This document shows, piece after piece, positions 47,076-60,653 of a stretch of DNA of 64,000 nt. This stretch comes from Echria macrotheca (Eukaryota; Ascomycota; Sordariomycetes; Sordariales; Schizotheciaceae). The notes beneath the pieces are model-generated. The model was not told the origin of the DNA and ran no database searches. It saw only the letters and a program-made list of their open reading frames with translations. The stretch lies in the NCBI GenBank assembly GCA_030411725.1, contig MU839830.1, positions 558,001 to 622,000 of the forward strand, written 5' to 3'. Position 1 is the stretch's first letter; every line of letters begins with the position of its first letter. A program made the translations under genes and the position numbers.

Positions 47076-50000
47076 ATGTCAACATCTTCAGAAGCTAGTC
47101 CAGTGAACGGACATTCATATCCTTCGTTTGACGACCGTGACGAACACATGACCAATGGCAACCAGAGCGATAGCGACCTGTCCGACGTACAAGCTGCCGA
47201 TGTCGATGGCCCCGCGTCCGAGTCCGTCGATGTTGCCGTCGTGCCGCCGGAGCGACCGGGCATAGCACTAGACGAAGGCTCGGAGTCGAGTGATAATGAC
47301 GCGTCTGATGACGCCGATTTCGATATGGCGGATAGTCCCGCCTCCGCCCAGAGCAACGATGCCGCGGATCGACGGACAACTCTCGAGTCCCGGCCTGCGC
47401 CGAAGCGGAAATCAACCCTGAATATCGAAGAGGACTTCATGAGAGAAAATCCCGAACTATATGGTCTGCGGAGAAGTGTAAGAGTTAACCTCTCCGTCTC
47501 AGTGCGCTCTGGTGCTGACGTGTATCCGAAGTCGCGGCCGACCCAACGGCGCAGAATTGTAGGCTCACAATCTCCCCATCCTGAGACGTGTATTGACAGC
47601 CGGCTCTCCAGGTCGATTCCGAAGAAGACGAGGCAGAAGAGGATGACGAGGCATCAGACTCGGATGCCACACCGGCACCTCGCAAGGCAATTAAGAGGCG
47701 GCGCCTTGAGCGATCCCTGCCCGGTAAGTCTTGTGCCTGTTGCTGCCCACCCAAGCTAATCGCTGTTCCCACAACAAGTGTCCAAGCGGGGGACTCCTGC
47801 CCGTCAAATGTCAGCCGACGATTCGGATTCGGACACGTATGGTGGCGCCAGAGCAAAAAGTTTCCGGAAGAAGGCTCGACGACAACAGGAGCTTCAGCCT
47901 GCGTTGGCGCTGGCCGAAAAGAGATGGACCAGCCGTCGCGCTGCCCAGGTGTCTGCCGGTGCATACCAAGAAAGCGACGTGGAAGACGAGGACGAGTCGG
48001 AGCTCACTCCCAACTACTGGGCTGCCGAAGTAAACGATACAACTCCCTACATCGAAAGAATCCTACGCCACCGTGTCAAGGACGGAGTTGAGTTCACATA
48101 CGATGCATCCAAGAACGATTTCGAATACTTCATCAAGTGGCAAGGCAAGTCACATCTCCACAACACATGGGAGACTACCGAGACGGTCGCCGGGTTTCGT
48201 GGGTTTCGCAAACTAGAGAACTACTTCAAGAAGGTTGTCGAATATGAGCTCGAGATGAAATTTGGTGGAGACGAGGTCAGTCCAGAACAGCGGGAGCAAT
48301 GGCTGTTGGAGAAGGAACGCAACGACGAGGCCCTAGAGGACTATACCAAGGTCGAACGCGTCGTCGCCGTGCGGGAGGGTGAGGATGGCGATGAGTACCT
48401 CGTCAAGTGGAAAGGGCTTCAGTATGACGAACTCACTTGGGAATCCGCGGCGGTGATCAGTGAGCACGCTCAGGACAAGATCGATCAATTCCTAGACCGA
48501 TCTTCGCGAACCTGGCAGTCCGACAAGAAGCAGACCAACCCGGAGACGCGATCGAGGATGACCAAGCTGGAGAAGCAACCGTCATATATCAAAGGAGGCG
48601 AGCTCCGCGAGTTCCAGCTGAGGGGCCTCAACTTCCTTGCCCTCAATTGGACGCGTGCCAACAATGTTATCCTGGCCGACGAGATGGGTCTGGGCAAGAC
48701 AGTCCAGACAGTTTCTTTCCTGTCCTGGCTCCGGAACGAACGCGGCCAAGAAGGTCCTTTTCTCGTTGTCGCCCCGCTCAGTGTTATTCCCGCGTGGTGC
48801 GATACATTCAACCACTGGGCGCCTGATATGAACTACGTCGTATATCTCGGACCGGACGCCGCGCGAGCCAACGTTCGGCAATACGAGCTGCTGGTGGACG
48901 GAAACCCCAAGAAGCCAAAGTTTAACGTGTTGGTCACTTCTTACGATTACATCCTGGCTGACTGGGAAGAACTCCGGCCCATCAAGTGGCAAGTCCTTGC
49001 CGTGGATGAGGCCCACCGGCTGAAGAACCGCGAATCGCAGCTTTACGCGAAGCTCAACAGCTTCGGCGTTCCGTGCAAGATTCTCATTACCGGCACGCCA
49101 ATCCAGAACAACCTTGCCGAGCTCTTGGCCCTGCTCGACTTCTTGAACCCCGGGAAAGTGGTGATCGACCAGGAGCTGGAGCTCCTCTCCACGGCGGAAA
49201 ACAAGGAGCCAGTCGACGCGGAGCTCGACGAAGCAAAGCGTCTCCAGACACAGGCCAAACTCACCGAGCTTCATAAGTCCATTGCTCCTTATATCCTCCG
49301 GCGAACTAAAGAGACGGTCGAATCCGACCTTCCTCCCAAGACCGAGAAGATCATTCGAGTGGAGCTGTCCGACGTCCAGTTGGACTACTACAAGAATATT
49401 CTTACCCGCAACTACGCAGCCCTCAGGGATGCGAGCAACGGTCACAAGCAATCCCTGCTGAACATTATGATGGAGCTGAAGAAGGTCAGCAACCATCCTT
49501 ACATGTTTCAGGGTGCCGAGGAGCGCGTGCTTGCCGGAAGCACGCGTCGGGAGGACCAAATCAAGGGTCTGATTACCAGTAGCGGCAAGATGATGCTTCT
49601 CGACCAGTTGCTCGCCAAACTGAGAAAGGATGGTCACCGTGTCTTGATATTCAGTCAGATGGTCAAGATGCTGGATATCCTCAGCGACTACTTGAGAGTT
49701 CGCGGGTACCAATTTCAGCGGCTCGACGGCACTATCCCCGCCGGCCCACGGCGCAAGGCTATCAATGATTTCAACGCGGAAGACAGCAACGATTTCTGCT
49801 TCCTCCTGTCCACCCGCGCTGGTGGTCTCGGTATCAACTTGATGACAGCTGACACCGTCATCATTTATGATTCTGATTGGAACCCTCAAGCCGATTTGCA
49901 GGCAATGGCGAGAGCTCATCGTATCGGCCAGAAGAAACCCGTCAATGTTTACCGCCTTGTCGCGAAACAGACGATCGAGGAAGAAGTCGTGACACGCGCT

Positions 50001-52322
50001 CGCAATAAGCTCTTTCTCGAGTACCTCACAATCCAGGCCGGCGTGACCGATGAAGGCAAAGCTCTCCGCGAGCAGTTCCAGGAACGCGGTATGAAGATGG
50101 ATGAAGCTAAAACATCTGAGGATATCTCGATGATTCTGAAGATGCGCTCCCAGAACCTCTTCGACCAGCCTAGCAACCAAGCGAAACTGGAACAGCTGGA
50201 TATTGACGCCATCCTAGAAAACGCGGAGGTCACGAAGACGGGTGTGGACGACAAGCTTAACCTCAGCAGCGGCGGAATTGACTGGGACAACTGGATGCAA
50301 GTCACGGATGTCAAGGTGGACGACCTCGCGCTGGATTGGGATCAGATCATTCCTGCCGAGCAGCTTGCCGCCATCAAGGACGAGGAAGAAAAGAAGAAGC
50401 ACGAAGAATACCTGGCCAAGGCAATGGAAGAGAACGCCCCTCGCAAAGCTGCACTTAAGGGTGCTCGGAGGAACGCTGAGTCAGATCGCGCCGAACGCCT
50501 TGCCAAGAAGAGACAACGTGAGCTGCAGGAACAAGAAGAGATTGAGGAGCAACGCGCTCTGCTGTCGGATCCCAGACGGCCGCTTAATGAAAAGGAAACG
50601 CGCAATCTCATCCGGGCCATCTTCCGCTTTGGATCCCTTGAGGACCGCGAGGAGGAAGTCGTTCAAGATGCCCGCCTTGGAGACCGAGACCGTGCTTTCC
50701 TGAGATCCATCGTGGAGGACCTTAACGCCATCAGCCGGCAAGCCGTGGACGCCAACAACGAGAAGCTTCGCGAGGAAGAAGAGAGAGCCGGAAAGCCTCT
50801 AGCTAAGAAAGACAAGAAGGCTGTTCTCGTTGATTTCGGCGAGGTTAGAAAAGTCAACGCCGAGACGGTTGTCGAACGTCCGCCCCAACTTCGTCTGCTC
50901 CGCCAAGTCCTCCGGGAACACGGCAACAACGCAACCTTTAGACTCCCGGATGCTACCAAATCCGCACAATATACCTGTGAGTGGGGAGCACGGGAAGATG
51001 GCATGCTTCTGGTCGGTATCGACAGGTATGGATTTGGTGCGTGGCCGCAGATCCGAGACGACCCAGAGCTCGGCATGCACGACAAATTCTTCCTCGAAGA
51101 ACACAGAGTGGAGAAGAAGGAGGAGCGCAAGAAGACGGACGAGAGAGGCATCCAGTCCCCTGGAGCTGTCCACCTCGTCAGACGATCCGAGTATCTTTTG
51201 TCTGTCCTTCTCGCCAAACATTCTAATGATGCTGCGGCGAAGAAGGCCGTCGAAAACCACCACCGCAGCAAGAAGTTGCTTATGAACGGTCACCGGCGCG
51301 GCGATACCAGCTCCATCCCGGCATCTCCGGCACCTCAGATGTCGAAGAAGCCGAGTCAGCATCGCGATCGTGGTCACTCTCATAGCGAGCATCATCGGTC
51401 TCTTAGCAACGCCAACGAGCGCGGAACACCGAGGCCCGACCACAAGCGGAAGCACAAGGACGACTACGATGATCGCAGCTCCAAGCATCGGCGACTGGAC
51501 GATGACCGCCATGGTGCAGACGGGAAGAAGTCCAAGGAAAAGGAAAAGCCCAAGATCGACCCGGAAACTTTGGAGAAATACAAGCGTGACAGGCAGAGGG
51601 CTGTGGAGCAGTTCAAGAAGCTGGCGGAGCTGCCCGACGACAAGATCGATCATTCTGATAACTCCCATCTTGTCTGGTCGCTTCTGCGCCCTCTCAAGCC
51701 CAACATGGAGAGAATTATGCAGTCCAAAGAGCGCTATCCAGCCGCGAAGGAGCGGGCGAAGATCTTGGGCGAGGAGATTCGTAACTTCGGCAACCATCTC
51801 AAGAACTTGCGGAGAGGGGAGAAATCGGCCGACCTCGAGGGTCTTGAGCCTCAATTCTGGTGAGTGGTGTGGTCCAAAGTTTCGACGTGTCTGCTAACGA
51901 TTTCAAGGGAGTTTCTGTCGTCTATCTGGCCCATCGGTGAGGTTAAGGTCTCTGGGAAGCGTCTCCAACGCATGTTTGGGGATCTTATGGAGAAGGACAA
52001 GGAAAAACAGCGAAACAACGAAACCAGGGTTGAGCTGAGGAGGTCGAATCCTGATTTGGAGGACGGCGAGATCGCGAGCGACCGGGATGATCGCCGGTTC
52101 CGAGATCCGTACCGGGATGACCGTCGACAGGATCGCCGGGACGAGCGGCGCGATGAGCGGCGAGAAGAGCGTCGAGAGGAGCGGCGAGAGGAACCCAAGC
52201 GACGTAACTATTATGGGAGCGACGACCGTCTGGACTTCCAGCGTCGCCGGGGTGATAGGGCCGCCCCGGTTCGACATTCCTGGCAAAATCGAAGCCCGGC
52301 CGCGCGGCATAGCCCGTATTAG
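47076..52322 (+). CDS. CHD1: Chromodomain helicase CHD1
   Basis: ATP-dependent chromatin remodeller that spaces nucleosomes over transcribed genes. Exons 47076-47477, 47532-47558, 47612-47723, 47779-51859 and 51908-52322 encode 1678 aa. Exon 2 is only 27 nt; it joins GLRRS to SRPTQRRRI and VDSEEDE, as expected for the family. The acidic Ser-rich N-terminus leads to a chromodomain pair (about residues 270-320 and 370-415, with FIKWQGKS and LVKWKGLQYDELTWE). The SNF2 ATPase follows: motif I DEMGLGKT (about 481-488), motif II DEAHRLKN, and motif VI MARAHRIGQ. The C-terminal SANT/SLIDE-type DNA-binding region and the CHD1 helical C-terminal domain (KRDRQRAVEQFKKLAELPDD) come next. The tail is a DERR/EERR repeat ending in a Tyr. 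The start ATG lies in aaaATGT. An upstream spliced ATG may overlap it (see findings). Confidence 0.95.
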
Positions 52323-53886
52323 GGAGGGTCATCCTGATACACTTGAACACTCGGTTGCATTGGTGTGGCGTTTGGGCGAGTGGAAACGCGGCTGGTTATT
52401 GAATGAAATTTTTTCTTCCCCTGGCCTCAAAGGAGGACACATAAACTTCATACCCGGCGGGCATAGCATCAAAATAGGGGCAGCGGTACTTCGAGCGGAT
52501 TCTTTTTTTTCCTTCAAGGCGTTGTCGGCATTCTGAGGCTCGGAATGGGAATGATCAAACGAGAGAGGGAATTGTTTTTATAATGTTGAGCGGGGAACGG
52601 CCGGGGCGCCATAGCTTCCCTACACATAGTGTCTTACATGATTTGGGGTAAAGAGGGGAACCTACCTTATAGAGAGACGGGTTTGTCATCTTGGGCCGGG
52701 AAGGGAGCAAGTGTTCCGCGAGCGTGCTGGGTGGCTCTTTTGGCCGCGAGCTGTGCGCGTGGAGATGTACAGGTAGTGGACTGGAGGCAGGTTGTTTGCC
52801 TGGCTTGCCATAGCAGCTTAGCCGCAATATGAGCACGCGAAAGATTTAGACCAGTTGAGATGTATGATGCGGGGTGCAACGAATTGGTGTTCAATTCTGT
52901 TGTGATCTTTGCATTCCAGGCGTGGTGTGAACACTGATACGTAGAATAAGTCGACTTGGCACTTGTGACCATCACGTGTATTGTAGGTATTCCATATCAC
53001 GAAGGATGTTACACAAGACAGGTTTGTTTCCTCGGGCTGGATATCCTACCTAGGCACCTGGATTCAGTTTATTCGGTCCGTAGGGGATCTAGGTAAACCG
53101 TAACCTGAAACGATCTTATTCCTCAATGGTTAGACCTAGTGCACGGAGGTGGCCATAATACCGCTGCTGTATCCCGATAGTGTGGAAACCAATACATCAA
53201 AGACATCATCACTTCTTCAATGTCAGGTCAGATAGAATCTGTAAACATGTATGGATATGTACAATTACATTCATTGTCGGTCAGGAACTCTCTCTCCAGG
53301 GCTAAGAGTTCCCAGCTCATGAGTTGGTTTGCCGCTTGGTTATGTGGTTATGCTCTCTCCCTCTCTCTGGAGCAGGTAGAACCGTGTGTCCTCGGACTTG
53401 TGCGTGAATATGTACAACAGGTGACCGTGGGAAATACATGACATGACCACTCTGGCCATAGATGTCCCCTTCCCACCCTCTCTTCTGCCCCTTTCGCTGT
53501 CAGCCGTCCATGTCTTCGTATCACCGTCCCTTTACATAAGTAATGGCACAGGACCCCAGACAGGCTGAATAATGCTCATGCTCATGGTCTATCCCGATCC
53601 ATCGGGATGATCACCACCAAGCAGAAAATGAGATCTAAAATTTGAAAAAAAGAACCGGGATGGGTATGTTCATCCATCCACGAAAGAAACTTTGGATATC
53701 CTATCCCCATGCCGTCGGAGGAGGATATCCATACCGACCCCTCGGAACTCCGCAACCCCGTGCTAAAACACGTGTAATCAAGAGATTATTATACACCCCT
53801 CTCCCACCCCCCCTACAACTTTCTTTCCTGTACAATGCTGTGACGGTAAAAAAAATCCGGTAGGAGGTGAAACCCAGCTAGGTACA
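52323..53886. other. Convergent intergenic region CHD1/sirtuin
   Basis: 1.56 kb without recognisable genes; presumably both 3' UTRs. Contains a one-mismatch relative of the TACCTAGGTA decamer (53047-53056) and T/A runs. Confidence 0.6.
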
Positions 53887-55840
53887 CTAATCGATGAGGT
53901 GATCCATGCACTTTGGCTTCGACTTGGGCGAGACGGTCTCGCGCGTTGGGAATGACGTGGGGGTGCTAGGCAGGGGATTCAGACCATTCATAGGCAGACC
54001 CGTTTCGACCTTCATCGGCGGACTGATGCGAGTATCGGTCTTCGGGCGGAGCGACGGTAGCGACAGGATTTCGGGCGGCGATGACAAGCCGGAAGAGTCG
54101 TCGTCAAACGGCATCTGCTTTGTGGGTGTCTGCTTGCCGGCTGGGACCACAGCTTTGGTGGCTTTGAACGTTTGGTCGAGACGGTTCTTCGGCCGCTGTA
54201 CGTCTTTCTTCGATTGACGAGGCTTCCGCGGCGCGGCGGACTTCGTAGGCTGTGCTTTCTTCGCCTTGTCGACGCCGCCAAAAGAGAGCGTGCTCTGTTT
54301 GCCTCGTCCCTTGGCGGGCAGCTTCGATGTAGGTAGAGGATTCCGCATCTTCGGGCTTGCAACGGGCGTGGGAATGCCGTCCTGGGCTTGTCCCAACAGT
54401 TTCGACCTGCCATCTGCAAGTGCAGGTAGCACATCCTTGGAACTCGCCGGATCCTCCTCTTCGAGTTTCCGTTTCCGCTCCAGAAATACATGCACCTTGT
54501 CGCGGTTCACCTTGGTCGCGTAAACCTTCTCCTTCTCCTCGTCGCCCGTGACCATGTAGGATTCGCGATCCCCAATATCCTGCTGATCCCATCTCGGCAG
54601 GTTGACCAGCTCGGCGATATCATCGCACTTCCCCTTGACTACAAAGTCCCAGCAGTCCTTGAAGTCGACACCTTGGGGTTCCGGGTCGATGTTGATCCAA
54701 GCAGTGATGCCGTCCCGTCTGTCTCTGGTGAGCTGGCACATCTCCTTGACGATCCTGCGCACGCCGGGGATTTTGAGGCTCGTGCCCACGACAATGACGG
54801 CATCCGGCACTCTCCGTAAATCGGCCTTGGTGACCATCCCAATCGCCTCTTCGTCGGGATTGTATTCGTTGTAGAGCACGATGCGCGGCCGTAACCTTCC
54901 AATCCCGTGACTACGCTTCCCTGCGAATGCCGTGCGCACCTGATCCTGCTCCTTGCACTTTTCGCAGAGCGGGGGCTCCGGACCCTCAAACAGGGAGGCG
55001 TTGAAGGATTCGAGATGACCGCATTTCGTGCACACCATCTTCTCCAGCCCGCCGTGAAGTTGGATCGTGGTGGGCCAGGGGCCTTTGGAGTTGAGGGGAA
55101 CAGCCGTCGCCAGCGGCGGCATCTGGGTGTCGATGCTATCAATATTCTGAGTGTAGAGACGCAGGAGGCGGCCTTCTTGAGCGATAGACGCCAGCATATG
55201 GTGAAATGGGGTCGGTGCAGCCTGCGACGTCATATGGGCCAGCTCGCGAACCATGTCGTGAAAAGAAGTGGTCGACGAGTCATGCTTGTATACGGACGCG
55301 TCGAATAAATGCTTCCCCGACGCTTTTAGTTTGTGCTGGCCGCGGAGAGTGGTGAATAGGCCTGTGGAAGAACGAAAGTCGGGAACTAGTAGCTGTCAGC
55401 ATGCCAACCCAGTGCGCCGAACAAACAAGAAACTTACTGCCTGCCGAGACGGATATCCCAGCCCCGGCAATGACGACAATCTTCTTCTTCTTCCGCAGGG
55501 CCGACAGAAGCTTGAGCAGTTTCTGGTCCTCGTCCTGGGTGCGGCTCTCTAGGTCGAGGTAGGTGGTGGTTCGGGGGCCTGGAGGGGCGGCGATCCGGCG
55601 CCGCTTGGGTGGAGGAGGACCATCGGTGCGCACTCTGATCTCCTCGGTCGTGTCTGATAGATCCGAAGGCTTCATGGGCGACGCGCTGCCCGAAGGAACA
55701 GCACTAGAGCTCGGCGAAGGGTATCTCTTGGCGGCGTCCATGGCGATGGGAGACGAAGGGAGCGACGGAGACTTGGAAAAGACGGAGAGCGGGGAGGAGG
55801 GAGGCGACGAGGGTTGGTTTATAGGTTGCGAGGAAGCCAT
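53887..55840 (-). CDS. HST4: Hst3/Hst4-type sirtuin, NAD-dependent histone deacetylase
   Basis: NAD-dependent protein deacetylase; the Hst3/Hst4 branch removes acetyl from histone H3 Lys56 after replication in fungi. Minus-strand exons 55840-55438 and 55385-53887 encode 633 aa. The 52 nt intron (GTAAGT donor, CTACTAG acceptor) falls inside the NAD-binding motif, and splicing yields GAGISVSAGIPDFRSS starting at residue 126. Further marks: TQNID, catalytic His245 in QLHGG, four zinc cysteines as CTKC (253, 256) and CEKC (275, 278), and VVGTSLKIPG. The roughly 125-residue N-terminus and the long C-terminal tail are Ser/Pro/Lys-rich and disordered. The tail carries KQSTLSF at residues 497-503. 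The N-terminal length and DFRSSTGLF-type core favour Hst3/4 over Sir2 or Hst2; which of the two is not resolvable. Divergent from MED16. Confidence 0.88.
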
Positions 55841-57001
55841 CTTGGCGGTTTAAGGCCGACCAACGCTAAGGGAGGCTTCTCGATGGGAGCGGGGAGAGGG
55901 CGCGCTGTTATTATATCATGACTGAATTTCGAGGTAGCCGGAGGCGGTTTGCTAGTCGATTAAGCAGGCGGGTTTGAATTCGGGCTCGACGCGTGTTTCT
56001 GGCGGAACAATCGAGCTTTGAATTGGTGGTTGCTGTTGGAGAGATGTTCTTTGCCGGAGCGGCGCGCGGATTGAATGAGGATTGAGGTTGCGAGTTGGCA
56101 GGGCGGGCCAGGGTTTCGGCTGCGAACAATGCCTGAGCTGAGAAGCCCGCGTTTGGACGCCTCAGAAAATTGCACGCCAGACAGGACACAGGACACACCC
56201 CAGTCAGAGACAAGCCGAACAGCCAATGACCCAAATCCACCTCGCGCACATCACTTGTTCGTTCCTCCCAAGGGCTCTCCAGCAGTGAGTGCCCCTAGCC
56301 CAAGTACCGGCGCGCGCGCAAATGCAGCAAGCAGGCACCTTAGGTTGCAGGTATTGTACGTGGCTCGATGGTAGTGCGGGGGGCTGCGACCGAAGCAATT
56401 GAGAGGATTTTCAGCAATGGTCTCCAGACTCGATGGATCTGGCTCAGACGGCCGCAGATGCGACCGAGATGCACGACGAGCGGCTCGTTGCTGGGAAACA
56501 ACAAGGCCACAGGCCACTGGCTCCCGCCGAAACACCCTTGCAAGCCTTGTTCGGCCCCACCTCCCTCGAGCACAAAGGCGGGAAACGGGAGAAGCCACAG
56601 TTGGGTCAGGACGAAAGGAGCTTTGTGGCTTGTGGGGCGAGCCTATGTGGCTTGGGGAGACCGCCAAGAATGCCTGCCGTGAGTGTTGATGAAAGGCAGG
56701 CACAGAGTCCGTAGTGGGGCAAGACAACCACTTGTGATTCCTCAGCCTTGCAGTTTCCAGCTTTATTCAACGCCTTTGGTTGCACCTTCCTGTGTTTCCA
56801 TTCCATCATCCCTCTTGCTAGTTCCGGTGTTCCAATCGACAGTCACTGGGGTCTTCAGTAGACTTGTCAGAAGTCCTCCTTGACAAACGCCGGCCACAGT
56901 GCTTCATCCAACATCAGTCGTCTTGCTTCAGTCTACTGCATTAGGTCTGCTTCATCTGTTCTTCGGTTCCTGTCACATGGAAAGGGCCGGCATGCGTCAA
57001 C
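55841..57001. promoter_or_regulatory. Divergent promoter region sirtuin / MED16
   Basis: 1.16 kb between divergent starts. Three overlapping plus-strand open frames at 56.37-56.73 kb are unrecognised and judged spurious. No defined site could be assigned. Confidence 0.5.
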
Positions 57002-60000
57002 ATGACGGCCCACGAGATGCCCGTCCTCCTGGACGGTCCCATTGCGGTTGACGCCGACATGGCGGGGATGGACACCACCATGGCACTCGACGAGGTCGAC
57101 TTGTTTGGCGATCCCGTCATGCCGCGGGCTCCCCAGACCAAGGCCCTCCAGCAGCGGCTCGACGAGCTGCGCTGCAGAGGGTGCTGCCAAACCATTGCTT
57201 GGTCTCGCCAGGGCACCATCGCCTCGGTGGCCAAGGACGGCACCTCGATCGAGCTCCGCTTCCTACACTGCCGCCCCGACACGGGCGACTGGGACCTTAG
57301 TGCTCCCAGCATCTATGCCACGTCGCCGACAGCTGCCTCGCCCATCCCCATCGTTCATCTAGCCTGGGCTCCCACCTCGGTCCCGGAGCTGGCCCTCATC
57401 GACGCCGCCGGCCGCATCAGCATCCTGCACTTCAACATCACGCTCAACCGCGCCTACCCCTACCACAAATGGAGCAATGATGCCCCCGAGGATCTCAATG
57501 CCGTCGTCGGCTGCTACTGGCTTCCTCTGCTGGTAGCCCCTTCGAGACAGGTATGTTTGATCCGGTTTGTCCAGGATTGAGCTTACCCCCACCAGTACAA
57601 CATCATGTATGGGCCTGCTGTCTGGAACCAAACAGAGTACAAGTTTGAGCAGTCCGTCACACATGCATCAGGACCTTGGCACCCAAACCATACCAAGAGC
57701 GCGCTTCTTTGGGTGACAACCAACGGCTTTCTGAAGCTCATGTTCCCCCAGAATAACAACAAGATCGAAGAGACATCCCTCGAGCTCGACAGCGTGACGA
57801 CCTCTGATGACTTGGTAACTCATGCGTCCATCTGTTCGGACAAGAGTGCGTCAGCCCTCCCAAAATTGTCACTGTGGTCTCTAACGGAATACTAGACCAG
57901 CTGTTGATTGCCCTGGCCACGGCTTCCAAGCAGCTCAAGATCATACGTGTGGCTATGCAGTGGGGTATCCCTCAGCCAGGAGACCGCCAAGCACCGCCGG
58001 GCAGTATACACCTTAGCCCGTCGCTCAGGGAGAGAAACATTGCCATCACGAGCTGGCTTCAGCATGGGCCGAGCGAATCGGCCCTCGACACATACATGTC
58101 CCAACTCTCCCTTGTCGAGATGTTGCCGTCGTTTGTGGAGAACCAAGTCCCCGAGGCGCCCCCCGTCGTCCTCACGGTGCGGTCGTATCTTCCCCAGGAG
58201 GGCTCCCTGTACGATCAAGGGTGTCAGAGCATCATTGACCGATGGGAGCTCATCAACGAGCAAACCCAAACCCTCCACCCCACATTCGAGCAGCTGGGTT
58301 CCCGAAACGGCTCAGGAAACCCTCCGGTATGCCTCCTGATAAGTAACCGAGCCTACCGCTAACGTTCGTAGCCCACGGCCCGTCTACGGAAACTAGACTC
58401 GATAGTGTTGCCCAAAGTTGTCATCTCCATCCATTCTATACATCTCGGCAAGGTGATATGCATCGCCTTCAGCGACGGCACTGTTCAGTACCGAGATCGC
58501 ATCACGATGAATGAGACATATCACGAACAGAATCTCAGTAGCATCATGAGCCCGCATCAAGTAGGGTTTCAGTTCGCTAATGAAACACCATGTAAGTATG
58601 GTCTGCTAGTCGTGGAATCTTCTGACAAAAGTAGGCCTCCAAGTAGCGTTTTCACCTACGAACTGCTCCTTCGTCCAGATCTGCGAGGATGGGTCTGTTC
58701 AGTGGAACAAGATGCAGTTTCCCCTGGAGAATGCCGATTCTTTATTACAAGGCAGTACGTGAACGCAGCAGAGCAAGGGCTAAGCTGACTGTCGCAGATC
58801 ATTACAGCGCCATATTGGCAGCTTTGGGCATATCCATCGGCCCTGCGGCATACCTACAGCTGAATGCCGACGACGTATTCGCTATTGCCCGCCCGTTCAC
58901 AGAGAAACAAGGTATGTATCTGTGTCAGCTGATGAGCGTTGATACTGACAGCTCAGATTTTGCCTACGCCTGGGTTCGATCCATCATCAATATGATGAAG
59001 GTGCCGGTCGACTACTCGGAGGAATCCCACCACGACCAGCTGGTTCGCAACCAGAACCTACAGTTTTGTCTCAGCATCGTCAACCATTTGGGCTTCCGTG
59101 GCGAGTTCCAGCCTCGGTCGTTTGGCGGCAAGTTTGCCATGTTGGCACTCAATGTCCGAAACATTGTCATACTTATCACCCTTGCCAACAACGCACCCAT
59201 GAATCTCAAGGAGAAGCTGAGTCCCCTTGACGACCCAGAAGTGGTTGGCGCCCTTGCAGGATGCGCCAAGTGGGCTGTCGATTTGCTCTCGTGGCTGGCA
59301 GACTGCATCTTTGAGCTTCTTGACGACGATACCTTCCGAGGCATGCTAGAGGATCCGAAGCGGTTCTCCGAGTTGTCCACTTACATGCGGTCTCGGGGTG
59401 ATGTATCCCTCCACCTGCTTCTGTGCTCCTCTACCCGCGGTTTCCTGACGGCCGCCTGTCGTCGACTACTCCACTTTGAGACCATGAGCACCCGGGCCAG
59501 ACAGTACTATGAGAAGCAAGTCGCCCAACAGCCCAGGGATGGCCAGCCTCCCCGTCCCACTCCCGCTCTATATCTGGCCTATATGAAGATGCAGCGCGCC
59601 ACCAGCTCGAGTCTGATCAAGATCCACGAATTCGAAAGGCTGATCATGACGCTCGGCCAAGAAATCCGCGCAAACTACCAAAAGACACTCTCGGGGCTTG
59701 TGCCCAAGGGAGGAAGACAAGACTCCAAGCCCGGAACAGCGAGCGACCAGCTCGTCAAGAAGGCACAGGCGCACTGCGAGCTCGACATGCTTCTGGGCGG
59801 GAACCCGCCGCCGAGCTTCCGCGAGATGCTGCTGCGGTTCTTTCAGACGAATGTGGTCGCGTTTCGGAATCAGACGGACGTGGCGGAGCTATATTTTGGT
59901 AACTTTGAGCTGCTCGAGGTGGATGATGACGAAAAGAGTCTAGCAGCGAGGAGAGAGAGGGGCGTTTACATCGATGTGTTCAAGAGGGTGCCGCTGGCGC

Positions 60001-60239
60001 GGGCTTCTCCGGTCCATTCAGGTTCGGGGGCGGGAGACGGGGCGGCCGGGAGTGGGGTTGTCTCGGGCTCTGGGGGCGCGGATGAGACGCCGCAGTGGCG
60101 GAGGTGTGTGCGGTGTGCGTCGGTCATGGAGGATGTCTATGGGAATAAGCCGGCGTTTACGTTTGTGTTGGCGCAGCAGAGGAAGTGTTCGTGTGGTGGG
60201 AACTGGGGCTTGTGGCCGCGGGGGTCGGTGGTGAGCTGA
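57002..60239 (+). CDS. MED16: Mediator tail subunit MED16 (Sin4)
   Basis: Tail-module subunit of the Mediator coactivator, linking activators to RNA polymerase II. Seven exons: 57002-57550, 57596-57845, 57896-58326, 58372-58591, 58635-58754, 58798-58911 and 58957-60239, giving 988 aa. All six introns are 43-50 nt, and every junction keeps frame (for example TPC/LQVAFSP, SDK/NQLLIAL and EKQ/DFAYAW). The N-terminal half has WD40-like beta repeats (CQTIAWSRQGTIASVAKDG, VHLAWAPTSVPELALID). The C-terminal half is helical (FAYAWVRSIINMMKVPVDYS and onwards). The extreme C-terminus has a zinc-finger-like Cys set, CVRC and CSCGG. The stop is 607 bp from the facing DUF3500 gene, across an assembly gap. 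Family assignment from conserved blocks is firm; the small-exon junctions are well supported. Confidence 0.9.
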
Positions 60240-60590
60240 GCGTTGTCAGTATGTGCTGTCGGGGTATGTTAGGAGGCCAATGTTGGGTAAAAGGCATAGA
60301 TTGCCGAGCTGACTATACTCAGGTGTTTAAACATCTTGCAGTGTCATGAGGCAGTAGCGGTCGAATATAGCGAGTATCCACGATTAGATGATGGCAGAGT
60401 GTGCCACGGCGGGATATACGTCTTGCGATGTCTGTGCCGTTCTCGTTGAGAATGTTGGTGTGGTGATATTCGCCGAGTACCCCTCAAGTATTTCACTCCT
60501 TCTCTTCTCAAACGGATTTATATACACCGACCTCCCAAACACTCACCCCTTCTAACCGACTATACACACCAACGCAATACCAACCATCCC

Positions 60591-60653
<63 letters not shown>

